Source of the DNA: JANRLL01 sp033762715
GTDB taxonomy: Bacteria > Pseudomonadota > Alphaproteobacteria > Rickettsiales > SXRF01
Assembly (NCBI GenBank): GCA_033762715.1
Contig: JANRLL010000014.1
Location: forward strand, 1-64,000
Reading direction: 5' to 3'
DNA: 64,000 nt
In this document: positions 54,561 through 63,631 of the stretch, piece by piece
Layout: every line of letters starts with the position of its first letter
Position numbering within the stretch: the first letter of the stretch is position 1
The notes under the pieces: generated by a model
The model's database searches: none
Seen by the model: only the letters and a program-made list of their open reading frames with translations
What the model was told of the DNA's origin: nothing
Position numbers and translations under genes: made by a program

Positions 54561-55343
54561 ATGCGCGCGAGCGCCTGGTTAGCAAGCCTGGCAGGATTGT
54601 GTGTCATGAGCCAAGCGCTTGCGGCTGATGCGGTGCAAACCATCGATTTCACGCGCTCTTTTATTGATTATCAAAACAGTGCTGAGCGCCTAGGCTATGC
54701 GTATAGCGGGCGCTCACAGCTGACTTCTGCCCTTACCATCGAGCATGATGATAAGCGTGTGCACTATTATTTAGGGGCAGCCACGCGCGCGCAAGACAGT
54801 TTTGGCGATGATAGAAAATCCCTTTTTCTGAGCCCTAACTATGAATTCTATGTTATTCAAGGCCAAGGTGAGATGCAGTTTGCACGGGTTGGATCCAGTG
54901 CTGCCGGCACGGCCTTCACCCGCAAAAACAGCCTAGCCACCGCGCATACAATCACCACCTCCCCTGCACTCGTTCGCTATCAAACAAAGCAGCACCTGCC
55001 CACCATTGAGGCGGTCTCAGCCGCCTATAAGCAAGGACGTCCGCTGCAAGCACGCGTGAGCTACGATGAGCAAGGCCACCGCATTACGCTCGAATTTCCG
55101 ATTGGCTTTATCAATGCCTCGGTGGATGGCAAACATATCCAAATTCACACTGGTCCTATTTTGGTGCCGACCGCACCGTCTATCACCGCCAATAATTTTG
55201 ATCAGCTACGACGTGCCTATATCGTGTTTAATTGGCTGGATCGCTTCCAGCTGCTTTTGGAAGATGAAGCCAGTGGCGGCGTCGATTATATCACGCCGAA
55301 GCGTGTAGACGCGGCCACTATCCAAATTTTCGCCGGTGAGTAG
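54561..55343 (+). CDS. Exported protein of unknown function, coupled to lon
   Basis: Not recognised. It has 260 residues. A Sec signal peptide (ASAWLASLAGLCVMS, cut after ALAA near 22) precedes a mostly beta-type domain with GYAYSGRSQLTSALTIEHDD and YEFYVIQGQGEMQFAR. No cysteine pair or enzyme motif is evident in the mature part. It begins 2 bp after lon, so it is probably expressed with it and may share heat or envelope-stress control, which is inference. Its stop abuts the stop of the convergent purU. Confidence 0.75.
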   Translation: MRASAWLASLAGLCVMSQALAADAVQTIDFTRSFIDYQNSAERLGYAYSGRSQLTSALTIEHDDKRVHYYLGAATRAQDSFGDDRKSLFLSPNYEFYVIQGQGEMQFARVGSSAAGTAFTRKNSLATAHTITTSPALVRYQTKQHLPTIEAVSAAYKQGRPLQARVSYDEQGHRITLEFPIGFINASVDGKHIQIHTGPILVPTAPSITANNFDQLRRAYIVFNWLDRFQLLLEDEASGGVDYITPKRVDAATIQIFAGE

Positions 55344-56204
55344 TTAGCGGAAGACGACAGTTTTCTTGCCGTTTAACAATACACGCTGCTCGGCGTGATA
55401 ACGCAGCGCCCGCGCCAAAACCTGGCATTCAATATCGCGTCCGATGGCTTCTAAATCTTCCGGCTGGTGGGTGTGATCCACGCGTGCGACTTCTTGCTCG
55501 ATAATCGGCCCCTCGTCCAAATCGGTGGTCACGTAATGCGCCGTAGCGCCAATCAACTTCACCCCGCGTTCAAAGGCCTGTGAATAAGGTTTCGCGCCTT
55601 TAAAGCTCGGCAGAAAGGAATGGTGGATATTAATCGCCTTGCCTTGCAACACCGAGCACAGTTCCGGCGACAAAATCTGCATATAGCGCGCCAGCACCAC
55701 CACATCGATGCGTTCGCGCTCGATGATGGAAAGCAGCGTTTTTTCCTGCTCATCTTTATTTTCAGCTGTGACTGGCAAATGATAAAACGGCACATCATGC
55801 CAGCGCGCGGCTTTCTGCCAATCGGTATGGTTGGAGACAATGGCGGGGATCTGAATCGCAAGCTGCCCCGTGCTATAGCGGTAAAGCAGGTCATTCAGGC
55901 AATGGCCGTATTTCGACACCATAATCAGCACGCGGCTTTTATAGGTGCGATCGGTGATCTGCCACTGCATGGAAAAACGTTGCGCAATCTGCTGATCGAA
56001 GCGGGCTTTCAACTCGTCAAAGTTCGGCGCGTGCGGTTCGGCTGAGAATTCAATGCGCAGGAAAAAGCGGCCCGTCGAGGCGTCACCATGCTGGGCTGAC
56101 TCAATAATGAAGCCGTAATTATCGGCCAGAAAATTAGTCACCGCCGCCACGATGCCACGCACGTCATTACAAGACAAGGTCAGGATATAATGCGGTTGGG
56201 TCAT
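55344..56204 (-). CDS. purU: Formyltetrahydrofolate deformylase
   Basis: Hydrolyses 10-formyl-tetrahydrofolate to formate and tetrahydrofolate, balancing one-carbon pools. It has 286 residues. The N-terminal ACT domain (about 5-85) is followed by a formyltransferase fold with the catalytic region AINIHHSFLPSFKGAKPY and GATAHYVTTDLDEGPII. A plain glycinamide ribonucleotide formyltransferase would lack the ACT part. It overlaps the divL stop by ATGA and is convergent with the gene after lon. Confidence 0.94.
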   Translation of the reverse strand: MTQPHYILTLSCNDVRGIVAAVTNFLADNYGFIIESAQHGDASTGRFFLRIEFSAEPHAPNFDELKARFDQQIAQRFSMQWQITDRTYKSRVLIMVSKYGHCLNDLLYRYSTGQLAIQIPAIVSNHTDWQKAARWHDVPFYHLPVTAENKDEQEKTLLSIIERERIDVVVLARYMQILSPELCSVLQGKAINIHHSFLPSFKGAKPYSQAFERGVKLIGATAHYVTTDLDEGPIIEQEVARVDHTHQPEDLEAIGRDIECQVLARALRYHAEQRVLLNGKKTVVFR

Positions 56205-58321
56205 GAGGCTTTTTTCTGTTTCATCAGTGGGATTAAATCGGCGTTATGGCGCATCAAATAACATTCAAAGCGCGCGCCTTTACCCAGTTCCGAATGCAGC
56301 ACCACACGGCCGCCATGCAGTTCGATAAAGCTTCGTACGATGGAAAGTCCAAGGCCGGTACCCGAGCGCTGACCTGATTTTCCGCGTGCCGCCTCTTGGT
56401 TTTTACCCTTATAGAATTTGCTGAAAATCGCTTCTTGCTCTTCCGGCGCGATGCCATGGCCATGATCTTCTACCCACAGCATCAGCTCTTCTTCGCTTAC
56501 TTCTTTAGCGCCCAGCGTGATGGTGTCGCCTTCTTTCGAATAGGTGATTGCATTCGACAGCAGGTTGAACATGATTTGCTTGATGCGGGTTTCATCACCG
56601 GTCATTTTGCCGATTTTGGATGCGCATTCAAATTTCACGATGAGGTTATGCTCTTTCACGCGCTCTTCAATGAGCAGCGCTACTGATTTCATCATCGCAT
56701 AAATATCAAATTTCGTGACTTCCAGGCGCATATAGCCCGCTTCCACGCTAGCTAGATCGAGAATGTCGTTGATGATGAGCATAAGCCGCTCAGACGATTG
56801 CTGGATGCCTTCGACATATTCTTTTTGTTTTACCGAAAGCGGGCCAAAATATTCCTGGCCGAGCATTTCCGAAAACCCAATGATGGAGGTCAGCGGCGAG
56901 CGCAGCTCATACGACACGTTCGCCAAGAACTCGGTTTTGAGGCGGTCGGCTTCTTGCAGCGCTTCGTTACGCTCACGCAAGCTGCGTTCCACTAAGGATG
57001 AATCGGTAATATCGAGATAGGTAATCAGCGTCGCCCCGTCCGGCAGCACTACTTTGCGCCAATCCAGCACCTTGCCATCGACGCGCTCAATATGCTTCGA
57101 GCGCACATTGCGCACCTGTATATCTTCGATATGCTGCTTTTTAAACTGATCCCAATCCTCATAGAGATAGAGCGATTTGCATTTCTCGATAATGTCGGAG
57201 ATATGCGGTTCGCTACGCGCCAACTCAGGGTCAATATTCCACAGCGATAAATAGCCAGGGTTATTCAGCTTCAAGCGGCCATTTTCGCCAAACACCGCTA
57301 CCGCTTCGTGCAAATGATCGAGCGTTTCGCGCTGCACGGCGATCAAGGTGTTATAGGAACGCTCCAGCGCCAATCGGTCGGTCACATCTTCATAGGCAAA
57401 TAAAATACCGCCCAGTGCGTGCGGAATGGCAATCACTCGCAGCGCCTTACCATCCGGCAGGTAATAAAACTCTTCTTGCGGTTCGATCAGATCGGTAAAG
57501 AGCTTCAGCTGCTGCTGCTTAAAGAGCTGGAAATTGGCCTGTTCTGGCAGGCTGCGTTTTTCGCGCAGTACTTCTAGAATTTCGCTATAGGTAGGCTGCG
57601 TATCCAGCCAGGTTTCATCAAATTTCCACAGCGCCACAAAGGCGTAGTTAAAGGTTTTAAGGCGCATATCGGCGCCGTAAATGGCCATAGCGCTGGCTGA
57701 GCTTTCCAGCAGATCATCCTGCGCGGAAATATGACGCGCCACATCTTCTTTCAGTGCATCGATTTCGCTCATATCCACCGCAAAGCCCACCAGCATTTTT
57801 TGCTCGGGCACTGGTAGCTCCGTGATATGGTAGAGCTTGCGCTCACCGCCTACGACAATATGGCGCAGCTCGCTGACCGGACGGTTGGTTGCAAGCGCGT
57901 TTTTAGCCATGGTATGCACATATTGATCGAGCTCGGGAATGCCATCTTCACCGACAATATCTTCGATCGCTTCGCTATAGGCTAGGTTATGCCAGCGGAT
58001 TTTAAGCGATGTTTCGCGATGCCAAACCAAATAAGGCGCAATATCGAGCGTGGTTTTATAATGTTTATTGTCGGCTCTCAACTGATCAGCTTCACGGCGA
58101 AGCTCGGCGTTTTCAGCAATAATACGATCCACATCTTTTTTGGCTGCCTGCACCTGGATGCGTTGGCGCTCCCACAGCAATACGAAGAACGCAACAAACG
58201 CTAACCCCAGCGCTAAAAACCGCGCGGCATCATGTTGGCCGTTAAACCAAGCCAGTGCAATCGCAGCGCCTATAAGAGCATAGGCTGCAATAACGACATT
58301 CGACTGCTGTTTGCTATCCAT
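56201..58321 (-). CDS. divL: DivL-like PAS sensor kinase homologue with tyrosine phospho-acceptor
   Basis: Membrane protein of the DivL type, a kinase-like regulator that in Caulobacter binds phospho-DivK and controls CckA and so CtrA. ATG 58321 (MDSKQQSNV) gives 706 residues. Two membrane helices lie at about 9-28 and 34-51, then a coiled coil (about 55-100). Three PAS-like domains follow (about 105-215, 225-340, 350-450). The HisKA motif reads FLANVSYELRSPL with Tyr471 in place of His, the DivL hallmark. The ATPase domain keeps NLLSNAITYS, DHGHGIA and GTGLGLSI. It lies downstream of ahcY, as in several alphaproteobacteria. The identity rests on Tyr, architecture and context. Confidence 0.85.
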   Translation of the reverse strand: MDSKQQSNVVIAAYALIGAAIALAWFNGQHDAARFLALGLAFVAFFVLLWERQRIQVQAAKKDVDRIIAENAELRREADQLRADNKHYKTTLDIAPYLVWHRETSLKIRWHNLAYSEAIEDIVGEDGIPELDQYVHTMAKNALATNRPVSELRHIVVGGERKLYHITELPVPEQKMLVGFAVDMSEIDALKEDVARHISAQDDLLESSASAMAIYGADMRLKTFNYAFVALWKFDETWLDTQPTYSEILEVLREKRSLPEQANFQLFKQQQLKLFTDLIEPQEEFYYLPDGKALRVIAIPHALGGILFAYEDVTDRLALERSYNTLIAVQRETLDHLHEAVAVFGENGRLKLNNPGYLSLWNIDPELARSEPHISDIIEKCKSLYLYEDWDQFKKQHIEDIQVRNVRSKHIERVDGKVLDWRKVVLPDGATLITYLDITDSSLVERSLRERNEALQEADRLKTEFLANVSYELRSPLTSIIGFSEMLGQEYFGPLSVKQKEYVEGIQQSSERLMLIINDILDLASVEAGYMRLEVTKFDIYAMMKSVALLIEERVKEHNLIVKFECASKIGKMTGDETRIKQIMFNLLSNAITYSKEGDTITLGAKEVSEEELMLWVEDHGHGIAPEEQEAIFSKFYKGKNQEAARGKSGQRSGTGLGLSIVRSFIELHGGRVVLHSELGKGARFECYLMRHNADLIPLMKQKKAS

Positions 58322-58441
58322 AATTCTATTGATAAACAAAAACCTAGGCTCTGTCAGCAACTATCAGAATCGCTTGGGTATGGAATAAGGCCAATCGAAA
58401 CGCGCTTGCCAGGAGGCGAGCCAGCCGTGAGAGTGCTTCAT

Positions 58442-58463
58442 GCGATTGCAAGCAGGCAATCGC
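58442..58463. repeat. Hairpin after ahcY
   Basis: GCGATTGC and GCAATCGC form an 8-bp stem with a 6-nt loop, 12 bp beyond the ahcY stop. No T-run follows, so it may stabilise the mRNA end rather than terminate it. Confidence 0.4.
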
Positions 58464-58474
58464 GGAAGCGCCCA

Positions 58475-59794
58475 TTAATAACGGTAAGCGTCGGGTTTAA
58501 ATGGCCCATTTTGGTTCACACCAATATAGTCCGCTTGGTCTTTGCTCAATTTGGTGAGCTTCACGCCGAGCTTTTCCAGATGCAACAAAGCTACTTTTTC
58601 ATCCAGATGTTTAGGCAGCTTATAGACCTTGTTTTCATATTTGCTGTGATGCTTCCACAACTCGATTTGCGCTAGTACCTGGTTTGAAAACGAGGTGCTC
58701 ATCACGAAGCTAGGATGTCCGGTTGCGCAGCCCAGATTCACCAGGCGACCTTTGGCCAACAGAATAAGGCGTTTGCCGTCGGGGAAAGTGATTTCATCCA
58801 CCTGCGGTTTGACTTCTTTCCATCTCAGGTTCTTAAGCGCTGCCACCTGGATTTCGCTGTCGAAATGGCCGATATTGCACACAATCGCACGATCTTTCAT
58901 CGCGCGCATATGATCAAGCGTGATCACATCGACGTTGCCGGTCGCGGTGACAAAAATATCACCCTGCACCGCCGCTTCATCCATGGTGAGCACTTGGTAG
59001 CCTTCCATTGCCGCTTGCAATGCGCAGATTGGATCGATTTCGGTTACGATCACGCGAGCACCTTGACCTTTGAGCGCATGTGCGCAGCCTTTGCCCACGT
59101 CGCCATAGCCCGCCACAATCGCCACTTTACCGGCAAACATCACGTCGGTGGCACGTTTCAGGCCATCCGGCAGCGATTCACGGCAGCCATAAAGATTGTC
59201 GAATTTCGATTTAGTGACCGAGTTGTTCACGTCGATCGCAGGCACTTTAAGCGTGCCGGCTTTCACCATCTCATGCAGGCGATGTACGCCGGTGGTGGTT
59301 TCTTCCGAGATGCCTTTAACGTCTTTAAGCATCTGTGGGTATTTTTCATGCATGATTTTGGTGAGGTCACCGCCATCATCCAAAATAATATTCGGAGTCC
59401 ATCCATCAGGGCCTTGAATGGTTTGCTCGATGCACCATTCATATTCTTCTTCGGTCTCACCTTTCCAGGCAAACACTGGAATGCCGGCAGCCGCAATCGC
59501 AGCAGCGGCTTGGTCTTGGGTCGAGAAAATATTGCAGCTGCTCCAGCGTATGGTCGCGCCTAACGCCGTCAGCGTTTCAATCAACACGGCCGTTTGAATG
59601 GTCATATGCAAACAACCGACAATGCGCGCGCCTTTAAGCGGTTGTTCTTTACCGAACTCGGCACGAAGTGCCATCAATCCTGGCATCTCGGTTTCAGCAA
59701 GCGAGATTTCATTGCGGCCCCATTCAGCCTGCGACATGTCTGCCACTTTGTAATCGGTGAAATTGGGGTTAGCAGCTTTTGCGGTCATGGGCAT
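58475..59794 (-). CDS. ahcY: Adenosylhomocysteinase
   Basis: Hydrolyses S-adenosyl-homocysteine to adenosine and homocysteine, keeping methylation going. ATG 59794 with AAGGAAG just upstream gives 439 residues (ATG 59788 is a close alternative; a longer frame to 60025 lies over the transpeptidase gene and is rejected). The NAD-binding loop VAGYGDVGKGCAHAL and the catalytic regions SCNIFSTQDQAAAAIA and NVDVITLDHM are present. The C-terminal Lys and Tyr (PDAYRY) that contact NAD are at the end. No SAH riboswitch is seen in the 67-bp leader. Confidence 0.95.
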   Translation of the reverse strand: MPMTAKAANPNFTDYKVADMSQAEWGRNEISLAETEMPGLMALRAEFGKEQPLKGARIVGCLHMTIQTAVLIETLTALGATIRWSSCNIFSTQDQAAAAIAAAGIPVFAWKGETEEEYEWCIEQTIQGPDGWTPNIILDDGGDLTKIMHEKYPQMLKDVKGISEETTTGVHRLHEMVKAGTLKVPAIDVNNSVTKSKFDNLYGCRESLPDGLKRATDVMFAGKVAIVAGYGDVGKGCAHALKGQGARVIVTEIDPICALQAAMEGYQVLTMDEAAVQGDIFVTATGNVDVITLDHMRAMKDRAIVCNIGHFDSEIQVAALKNLRWKEVKPQVDEITFPDGKRLILLAKGRLVNLGCATGHPSFVMSTSFSNQVLAQIELWKHHSKYENKVYKLPKHLDEKVALLHLEKLGVKLTKLSKDQADYIGVNQNGPFKPDAYRY

Positions 59795-59861
59795 GGGTCT
59801 TCCTTTTCGATTAGATATGGGCGGAAAACTAGCCGCTAGAGCGCCAAATCGCAAGCAAAAT

Positions 59862-60362
59862 CTAACTTTGCTGGATCTCGATGAGGCTAGCTGGATCGCA
59901 GTGCTTGAGGATGTCCAGTAAATCGGTTTTAGCAAGCGCCACACAGCCTTCGGTCGGCTCATACTGTGGTTTGGCCACATGCATAAAAATGGCGCTGCCC
60001 TTGCCAGCGAGCACTGGTTCGTCATTATAGCCCAAGGGCACGATCAGATCATACACATCGTCTGCCCGCCACAGCATCTCATGCGAATAGGCGAATGGCA
60101 GTGAAACATGGCGGTTATAGTCGGAGCTGGATGGATCATCGCACCAGCCATCTTGCTGGGTGATGGTTCTAAGCGCGAGCGATGTTTTGGGTACCGTAAG
60201 CTTATCGGGGCGATACCAGCATTCGCGTAGCATAAATTGACCCAGCGGTGTACAGCCATCACCTTCCCGCTTGGCGACAGACAAGCCACCTTTGCCAATC
60301 GCACAGCGATAGACCTTGTCTCCTAAGAAGAGCTGATTTTGTTTTACAAGCAGGTGGGTCAC
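59862..60362 (-). CDS. L,D-transpeptidase (YkuD-type) family protein
   Basis: A protein of the L,D-transpeptidase fold, which makes or exchanges cross-links in peptidoglycan or attaches lipoproteins. It has 166 residues. The catalytic motif is H128 ... PTEGC140V with the active Cys140, and GGLSVAKREGDGCTPLGQF opens the fold. There is no signal peptide, so either the export signal is unusual or the enzyme acts on cytoplasmic recycled fragments; both are open. It overlaps the upstream membrane-protein gene by ATGA. Confidence 0.85.
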   Translation of the reverse strand: MTHLLVKQNQLFLGDKVYRCAIGKGGLSVAKREGDGCTPLGQFMLRECWYRPDKLTVPKTSLALRTITQQDGWCDDPSSSDYNRHVSLPFAYSHEMLWRADDVYDLIVPLGYNDEPVLAGKGSAIFMHVAKPQYEPTEGCVALAKTDLLDILKHCDPASLIEIQQS

Positions 60363-60754
60363 ACGATCGAGTGCTCAGAATTGGTTAGCGCGTTTTCGCG
60401 TTCTCTTCGTATCATGTCTTGGAAGGATTTGGAAGTGCTTGGCTCCGACACGAAAATCCCTTTGCCGATATTCTGGCTCTGCAAAACGGTTTGCAGGTGC
60501 TTCTCATCAATATCGATGGTAGCTGCTTCTTTGGCGAGGAGAATATTGCTTGCCGCAATACCACTGAAGGCAAGGCCTGCTGCGGCGATAAAGCCTAAGG
60601 TTGTAGGCGCCAATACAGCAACTGTCACCGCAACGCCAACGCTTGCCACAAAGGCTGCCAGTGCTTTAAATGTAAATTGAGAGCGGCGCCGAATGATGTC
60701 TTGTTTCATGGCGGTGGCGCGTTCATCAGCTTCAAATAATGAGAGATCGGCCAT
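60359..60754 (-). CDS. Small two-helix membrane protein coupled to the transpeptidase
   Basis: Not recognised. It has 131 residues. A charged N-terminus (about 1-27) is followed by a hydrophobic hairpin (about 28-74: FVASVGVAVTVAVLAP, then FIAAAGLAFSGIAA) and a polar C-terminal tail with SFQDMIRRERENA. It shares its general design, and a short SF-x(3)-I-x(2)-ER motif, with cassette gene 4 at 24614. The stop overlaps the next start as ATGA, so the two should be co-made. A role in bringing the transpeptidase to the membrane would be guesswork. Confidence 0.78.
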   Translation of the reverse strand: MADLSLFEADERATAMKQDIIRRRSQFTFKALAAFVASVGVAVTVAVLAPTTLGFIAAAGLAFSGIAASNILLAKEAATIDIDEKHLQTVLQSQNIGKGIFVSEPSTSKSFQDMIRRERENALTNSEHSIV

Positions 60755-60816
60755 ATGCGCATAGTTATAGCATAAAACAGACCTGGCTTTCGTGAAGCTT
60801 TTATGAATTTTTCGTT

Positions 60817-60842
60817 AAAAATATCTAATTATTGATATTTTT
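60817..60842. terminator. AT-rich hairpin after dxs
   Basis: AAAAATATC and GATATTTTT form a 9-bp stem with an 8-nt loop, 8 bp beyond the dxs stop. Low GC makes it a weak terminator at best. Confidence 0.35.
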
Positions 60843-60849
60843 CAGAGTA

Positions 60850-62760
60850 TTATGCGGTCTTTTTTGCGCCCGATACCTGGCCTTTAATACCGGCTTTAAA
60901 TACAGCCTCTACGATCTGCTTGGCATTGAGCCCCGCCTCGTCATACATGGCAGCAGGTGTATTTTGTTCAATGAAGTGATCGGGTAGATAGAGCGGTACG
61001 ATACGCGCGCCGGCCAGATTTTCCTGCGCGGCAAAGCACAGCACATGCGCGCCAAACCCACCGACCGATCCCTCTTCCACCGTAAACAGCAATTCATGTT
61101 GTTCGACCAGCGATCGCACCAGCGCTTCATCCAGCGGCTTGGCAAAACGCGCATCAGCAACGGTTGCTTCAATGCCGAGTGCGGCTAATTCTTGCGTGGC
61201 TTTCATGCATTCGCCCAAGCGCGTGCCCAGCGACAGAAATGCCACTTGCTTGCCTTGGCGGATAATGCGGCCTTTGCCGATTTCCAGTGGCAGGCCTGTT
61301 TTCGGAAGCTCAACACCGGTGCCTTCACCGCGCGGATAACGCAGCGCCGACGGGCGGTCATTGATCGCCTGTTGCGTGGCCACCATATGCACCAGTTCCG
61401 CTTCATCGCTTGCCGCCATAACCACCATGTTGGGCAGCGTCGCCAAATAAGTAATGTCAAATGCACCGGCATGGGTCGGGCCATCCGCACCCACCAGGCC
61501 TGCGCGATCCAAGCAGAAGCGCACTGGCAGATTTTGAATCGCCACATCATGCACCACCTGGTCATAGGCGCGTTGCAGGAAAGTCGAATAAATCGCCACA
61601 AACGGTTTGTAACCTTGCGTGGCCAGTCCAGCGGCAAAGGTCACTGCATGCTGCTCGGCAATACCCACATCGAACATGCGCTCAGGAAAAGCTTTCGCGA
61701 ATAAATCAAGTCCGGTGCCCGAAGACATGGCGGCGGTGATGGCCACTACTTTCTCGTCTTTGCCTGCTTCTGCAATCAGCGCATCGGCAAATACCTTGGT
61801 GTAGGATGGCGCGGCGGCAGAGGCTTTTTTTTGCGCACCAGTCGTCACATCGAATTTATTCACGCCGTGATATTTATCTTCCGATTGCTCGGCAGGCCCA
61901 TAGCCATGGCCCTTTTGCGTAATGACATGCAGCAGCACCGGCCCGCTGTTTTTTTCATTTTTGATATTTTTGAGCACTGGCAGCAAGTGATCGAGATTAT
62001 GCCCATCGACCGGCCCCACATAATAACAACCCAATTGATCAAACAGCGTGCCACCCAGCGCTAAATTACGCGCCGCATGTTCGGTGCCCGCTAAAAAGCG
62101 ACGCAGTGGCTCGGGGAATTTACTGGTGACCATTTTGCCGATATGGCGCAGCGTATGGTACGGATGCGACGAAATCAGCCGCGACAGATAGGCGCTCATA
62201 GCACCTACGGGAGGTGCGATCGACATATCGTTATCGTTTAAAATCACAATCAGGCGCGTGTCTAGGCTGCCGGCATTATTGAGCGCTTCAAACGCCATGC
62301 CCGCGCTCATCGCGCCGTCACCAATCACGGCAATCACATCATGTTTTTTGCCGTCTAAATCACGTGCCACCGCCATGCCGAGTGCGGCAGAAATCGAGGT
62401 GGAGCTATGACCGGCGCCAAAGGCGTCATATTCACTTTCGCTGCGTTTACAAAAACCCGACAAACCATTTGGCTGGCGCAACGTACGAATACGATCGCGA
62501 CGGCCGGTTAGAATTTTATGCGGATAGGATTGATGGCCCACATCCCAGATCACAATATCATCGGGCGTATCGAACACATGATGCAGCGCGACGGTCAGTT
62601 CCACCACGCCAAGCCCCGCACCCAAATGCCCACCGGTTTGCGAGACGGCATCGACGGTTTCCAGACGCAACTCCGCTGCCAGCTGTTTCAGCTGTTCAGG
62701 ATTCAATGCGCGCATATCGCGCGGCAGATGAATCGTATCGAGAAGCGGTGTTTTACTCAC
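60850..62760 (-). CDS. dxs: 1-deoxy-D-xylulose-5-phosphate synthase
   Basis: First step of the MEP isoprenoid pathway: a thiamine-pyrophosphate enzyme joining pyruvate and glyceraldehyde-3-phosphate. The start is doubtful. GTG 62760 begins VSKTPLLDTIHLP, 636 residues, and is preferred; TTG 62775 adds five residues. The sequence keeps GHQSYPHKILTGR, GAGHSSTSISAALGMAVA, the TPP/Mg region GDGAMSAGMAFEALNNAG and the transketolase C-terminal domain. No other MEP gene is in view. Confidence 0.95.
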   Translation of the reverse strand: MSKTPLLDTIHLPRDMRALNPEQLKQLAAELRLETVDAVSQTGGHLGAGLGVVELTVALHHVFDTPDDIVIWDVGHQSYPHKILTGRRDRIRTLRQPNGLSGFCKRSESEYDAFGAGHSSTSISAALGMAVARDLDGKKHDVIAVIGDGAMSAGMAFEALNNAGSLDTRLIVILNDNDMSIAPPVGAMSAYLSRLISSHPYHTLRHIGKMVTSKFPEPLRRFLAGTEHAARNLALGGTLFDQLGCYYVGPVDGHNLDHLLPVLKNIKNEKNSGPVLLHVITQKGHGYGPAEQSEDKYHGVNKFDVTTGAQKKASAAAPSYTKVFADALIAEAGKDEKVVAITAAMSSGTGLDLFAKAFPERMFDVGIAEQHAVTFAAGLATQGYKPFVAIYSTFLQRAYDQVVHDVAIQNLPVRFCLDRAGLVGADGPTHAGAFDITYLATLPNMVVMAASDEAELVHMVATQQAINDRPSALRYPRGEGTGVELPKTGLPLEIGKGRIIRQGKQVAFLSLGTRLGECMKATQELAALGIEATVADARFAKPLDEALVRSLVEQHELLFTVEEGSVGGFGAHVLCFAAQENLAGARIVPLYLPDHFIEQNTPAAMYDEAGLNAKQIVEAVFKAGIKGQVSGAKKTA

Positions 62761-62906
62761 GTGTTTTGATCCCAAATACGCTATGGAGGGCGCAGATTAG
62801 CCGGATTTTTTCAAAAGTCAAAGTCAGTCTGCAGCTACTCTCATAAAGCCTGCTGCATTGCGTCCTATACAGATAGGCCAAGTCACGCTAGGCCGTCAGC
62901 GAAAAG

Positions 62907-62976
62907 GTTGGATTTTTGAGAACCGGCGCGCAGCGTACACACTAGTACGTGAGCAGCGGAAGCTTAGAAATCCAGC
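62907..62976. repeat. Long imperfect inverted repeat (about 70 nt)
   Basis: The outer arms 62907-62920 and 62963-62976 pair over all 14 positions when G-T pairs are allowed. The inner arms 62933-62938 and 62945-62950 pair as well, with a 6-nt loop and partly paired sequence between. It lies between two minus-strand genes with no T-run. Its form is that of a mobile or repetitive intergenic stem-loop element; copy number cannot be seen in this window. Confidence 0.55.
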
Positions 62977-63001
62977 GTTTGCAGCCAGGCCTAGTAGTGA
63001 A

Positions 63002-63565
63002 TCAATTATTGATGATGATTTTTTTGCCATCGCGGACGATTAAATCCGTCCCACTTTGCAGCTTATAGACGCCGTCGGGCATGTTCATGGGCTCACCGTC
63101 GGCTCCTACGGCGTAAACGCGCATGCCGTCAAAGGCGACTTCTTGGCCTTGGGTGGTCATGCGGCTGCTGGGAGGGGCTGGGCGATTGCCATTATTGGAT
63201 GGCGCGATGACGGGAGGAGGCGGATAATAACCGTCATTGGGCGTTGCTGCATCGGGCGATGGTGGCACAATACCGTAATATTGCTCATTAAAACCGGTGG
63301 ATTGTTGCTGTTGATTGCGATACTGGCCGTTATTGGGGCGTACTGCTTGATTACCACCGCGCACGCTTTTAGCAGGGCCAAACTCACCGTATTTATCTTC
63401 ATTTTTCTTATTATAGGCTTCGATTTTGCGCACCAATTTATCTTTGCGCATGGCCGCGCGTTGAGCACTTATATCACGCTCTTTCATGAGGGTTGGGGCC
63501 AGCAGCAGGGCTAAAATAACCGCTACCACAGCTCCTAATACCCAATATTTTGCGTTAAAATTCAT
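63002..63565 (-). CDS. Membrane-anchored Pro/Gln/Asn-rich protein
   Basis: Not recognised. It has 187 residues. One N-terminal membrane helix (about 7-26, VLGAVVAVILALLLAP) is followed by a basic, charged stretch (28-60) and a long low-complexity part rich in Gln, Asn, Pro and Tyr (about 65-135). A short compact C-terminal domain (VAFDGMRVYAVGADGEPMNM, then a GTDLIVRDGKKI end) completes it. It should sit in the inner membrane with its body in the periplasm. It lies 66 bp after argF and about 240 bp before dxs, probably its own gene. Confidence 0.75.
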   Translation of the reverse strand: MNFNAKYWVLGAVVAVILALLLAPTLMKERDISAQRAAMRKDKLVRKIEAYNKKNEDKYGEFGPAKSVRGGNQAVRPNNGQYRNQQQQSTGFNEQYYGIVPPSPDAATPNDGYYPPPPVIAPSNNGNRPAPPSSRMTTQGQEVAFDGMRVYAVGADGEPMNMPDGVYKLQSGTDLIVRDGKKIIINN

Positions 63566-63631
63566 AGCGGTATCATCTTTAGGTTCGCTTTATTTTAGCG
63601 TATTTGGGGATAAAAGGCTAGTTTTTGTCGC

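Noticed and set aside
58715..59563. 282-codon open frame on the plus strand
   Set aside because: Antisense to ahcY, whose identity is certain; no ribosome site or domain.
59795..59861. SAH or SAM riboswitch before ahcY
   Set aside because: The leader is only 67 bp and shows no matching conserved core or pseudoknot.
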